Source of the DNA: Fragilariopsis cylindrus CCMP1102
Lineage: Eukaryota; Bacillariophyta; Bacillariophyceae; Bacillariales; Bacillariaceae
Assembly: GCA_900095095.1 (NCBI GenBank)
Contig: FMBT01000493.1
Coordinates: forward strand, 1 to 57,500
DNA length: 57,500 nucleotides
Reading direction: 5' to 3'
Shown here one piece after another: positions 55,746 through 57,500 of the stretch. Within the stretch, counting starts at the first letter, position 1. The number at the start of each line of letters is the position of its first letter. The notes beneath the pieces were generated by a model, which ran no database searches, was not told the DNA's origin, and was given only the letters and a program-made list of their open reading frames with translations. Made by a program: the position numbers and the translations under genes.

Positions 55746-57500
55746 AGTTCAGGAGTAACGACTGCTACTGCTACTGCTACTGCTACTACAAACGACGTGA
55801 CCACAGTATCATCATCATCGTCATCGTTCATTCGAGGAGGACCAGCAGCAGCAAACGCAGTTGACGATACAGCACGAAATTTAAAGATTGCTGTCCCAGT
55901 TATTATTGCCCATTATACCGAATTAAACATCTGTATGGATCATCCTAATTTACAATATGAAAGTGAAAGAGTTGCTAATAGTAGTAAACGACGGAAAGAA
56001 TCCTGTACCTGGGTGAGTGAAGATTGGGAAGAACGTTGTCAATTCACTCATACCTCGGAAGATTCCGATCATTTATTATTGGAAAATTTATGTCCAATAG
56101 CATGTAAAATATGTACACCAGAAGAAGAGGTAGTAGTAGTAGTAGATGCATCATCCTCTGAATCATCTGAATCTGTAGTACTATCTTCTTGTGTTGATTT
56201 TCCACAGATGGAATATTTACCAGTCTATAAATATAATACTACGAAACGTGGTCGACCAAAAGAATGTGATTGGGTTCAAGAAAAACCAAATCAACGTTGT
56301 CAATTACGTTGGAATAATGATCTGGAGAATCCGACACCGAAAGGTGCAAAATTATATGATTATTGTCCATTATCCTGTGGTATGTGTGATGGTGGTACTA
56401 CTAGTACTAGTACTGTTATTGATGGTGCTGTATTATTAGCAGAAGACGCAGATGAATCTACATCATCTCCATCAGCTGAATCGACAGTATCGTCTTCATC
56501 AACATCAACATCAACATCAACATCATCATCAACATCAACAGTAGGAGAAGAAGAAACACTGGAACCATCAATGGCACCATCGTCATCATCATCAGTAGTA
56601 GTGATGGTACCACAAGAAGGAACAATGGAACCATCAATGACACCATCATCATCAGTAGTAGTAATGGTACCAACTGCAAAACCAACATGTCCTTGTAATC
56701 GTCGTAAAAAGCATACTGATCGTGATCCTACTACTGATTCTACAGTAAGACCACATGAACTTATTTTGGATGAGGGTGAGTTTGGGAATCCGTGCGAAGC
56801 GGAGGCGGCGGCAGCAGCAGAATTAGCAGCAGCAGCAGCAGCATTATTGGAAGAGGAAGAAATGGAAGAAGAATTAGAATCAAACAACGTTACTACGGCT
56901 ATTATTTTTGTTACTGATGCAAAAGAATCAAATGTAGACGACGACGACGATGAACCACTTTTTAGTACATTTGAGACTGTTGCTATTGCAGCTGGTATAG
57001 TACTACTTCTTTTACTATTATTATTATGTTGTACATACTCCTATTATCGTAAACTAAAACGAAAAGAACAAGCAGCAGCAGCGGAGACGGAGAAGGAAAT
57101 AGAAATTATTGTTGGTAATACAAGTACAGATTCATCGAAGGGTAGTAGAAATAGATTTGATTTCGGACGTCGATTCGTTGATTATTTTACAATCACTGAT
57201 GTTCATCAATGCACGTCAGCATATTGCGTTGTATGTGAATCCAAACAACGTCAAGGTATTATGAGTTTTGATTCCTATGATGATATTCAAAATAATAATA
57301 ATAAAAATAAAAATAGTAGTACTGCTGCCTCAGTAAGGTCAGTAAATGCAGTACTACTAGTAGATCAAAATAATGAAACTAAACAACAAAAGCAACTACG
57401 ACAGGATGGAATTATAAAAGAAGTTGTTAAGTCACAATCTACTGGCAGTCGTAATAGTGGTAGTGATACTGATGCATCAGTCGATGCTTCACATTCGGAT
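55665..57500 (+). CDS. Type I membrane protein with two six-Cys ectodomains, partial (runs off the window)
   Basis: From the ATG at 55665 the frame stays open for 612 codons to the last base; no stop is in the window. A hydrophobic N-terminus (SSILAIALTMMM..) looks like a signal peptide. Two related domains follow, residues about 90-150 and 176-241, each with six Cys in the order C-x~24-C-x-W-V-x6-R-C-x~18-C-P-x-x-C-x-x-C (ends CPIACKIC and CPLSCGMC), resembling ShK-type domains. A Ser/Thr-rich stalk and an Ala/Glu-rich acidic segment lead to a transmembrane helix near 437-460 ([18 protein letters not shown]), a basic stop-transfer KLKRK, and a cytoplasmic tail containing FTITDVHQCTSAYCVVC. 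A receptor or adhesion role is plausible, but no ligand or kinase domain is visible. A second ATG is at 55671. Confidence 0.82.

Noticed and set aside
56360..56887. 175-codon minus-strand frame rich in Ser and Asp
   Set aside because: Antisense shadow of the Ser/Thr-rich stalk of the type I membrane protein on the plus strand.

Overview
This 57.5 kb window is eukaryotic nuclear DNA, most probably from a diatom. Genes have short GT-AG introns (136-419 bp). The nitrite reductase starts with a signal peptide followed by an ASA|F motif, the usual diatom plastid import signal. The gene set (CCDC25-like fusion, ABC transporters, ABC-F ATPase, CAR-like seven-helix receptors, six-cysteine type I membrane protein, MoxR ATPase) also fits a stramenopile alga. 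I saw no tRNA, rRNA or CRISPR array.

Layout. 1-6374: an apparently intact Ty3/gypsy retrotransposon (identical 160-bp LTRs, 5-bp target duplication, gag and pol in one frame split by a single UGA), inserted in degenerate repeats. 7.0-10.35 kb: tandem satellite with 189-bp period, followed by a dispersed repeat holding a 101-bp MITE-like insertion. 11.2-13.1 kb: ABC-F ATPase. 13.6-14.1 kb: small conserved unknown gene. 14.1-17.6 kb: gene-poor, many short tandem repeats. 17.6-19.6 kb: NFACT-R/UBA/RWD fusion gene with a frame break. 20.6-26.8 kb: ten-exon ABCB-like transporter whose domains run TMD-NBD-NBD-TMD. 28.1-30.95 kb: a second, related satellite (195-bp period) in inverted orientation. 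32.0-32.3 kb: broken papain-type protease fragment. 32.5-37.8 kb: tandem duplication carrying two seven-helix receptor-like genes, one with an extra intron. 38.7-39.7 kb: unknown gene. 40.1-42.7 kb: fold-back repeat and decayed gene remnants, including tandem Tudor/Agenet-like repeats. 42.6-43.2 kb: small two-helix membrane protein. 43.6-44.0 kb: tandem repeat and MITE candidate. 44.5-45.9 kb: secreted dirigent/AOC-like protein. 45.9-48.5 kb: mostly non-coding with a Cys-rich gene fragment. 48.5-51.3 kb: plastid nitrite reductase with an unusual C-terminal extension. 51.4-54.05 kb: MoxR/RavA-type AAA+ ATPase, convergent to it. 54.46-54.77 kb: second copy of the fold-back repeat, inverted. 55.7 kb to the end: large open frame for a type I membrane protein that runs off the window.

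There is no operon logic; genes are separately organised. The clear metabolic anchor is nitrate assimilation (nitrite to ammonium in the plastid). The less usual features are the ABC transporter domain order, GTACGT at most intron donors, two homologous inverted satellites each with a five-monomer higher-order repeat, and a retrotransposon leader full of short hairpins with recurring CAAU loops. All exon joins were made by eye from reading frame, splice dinucleotides and family motifs, without alignment or transcript data.
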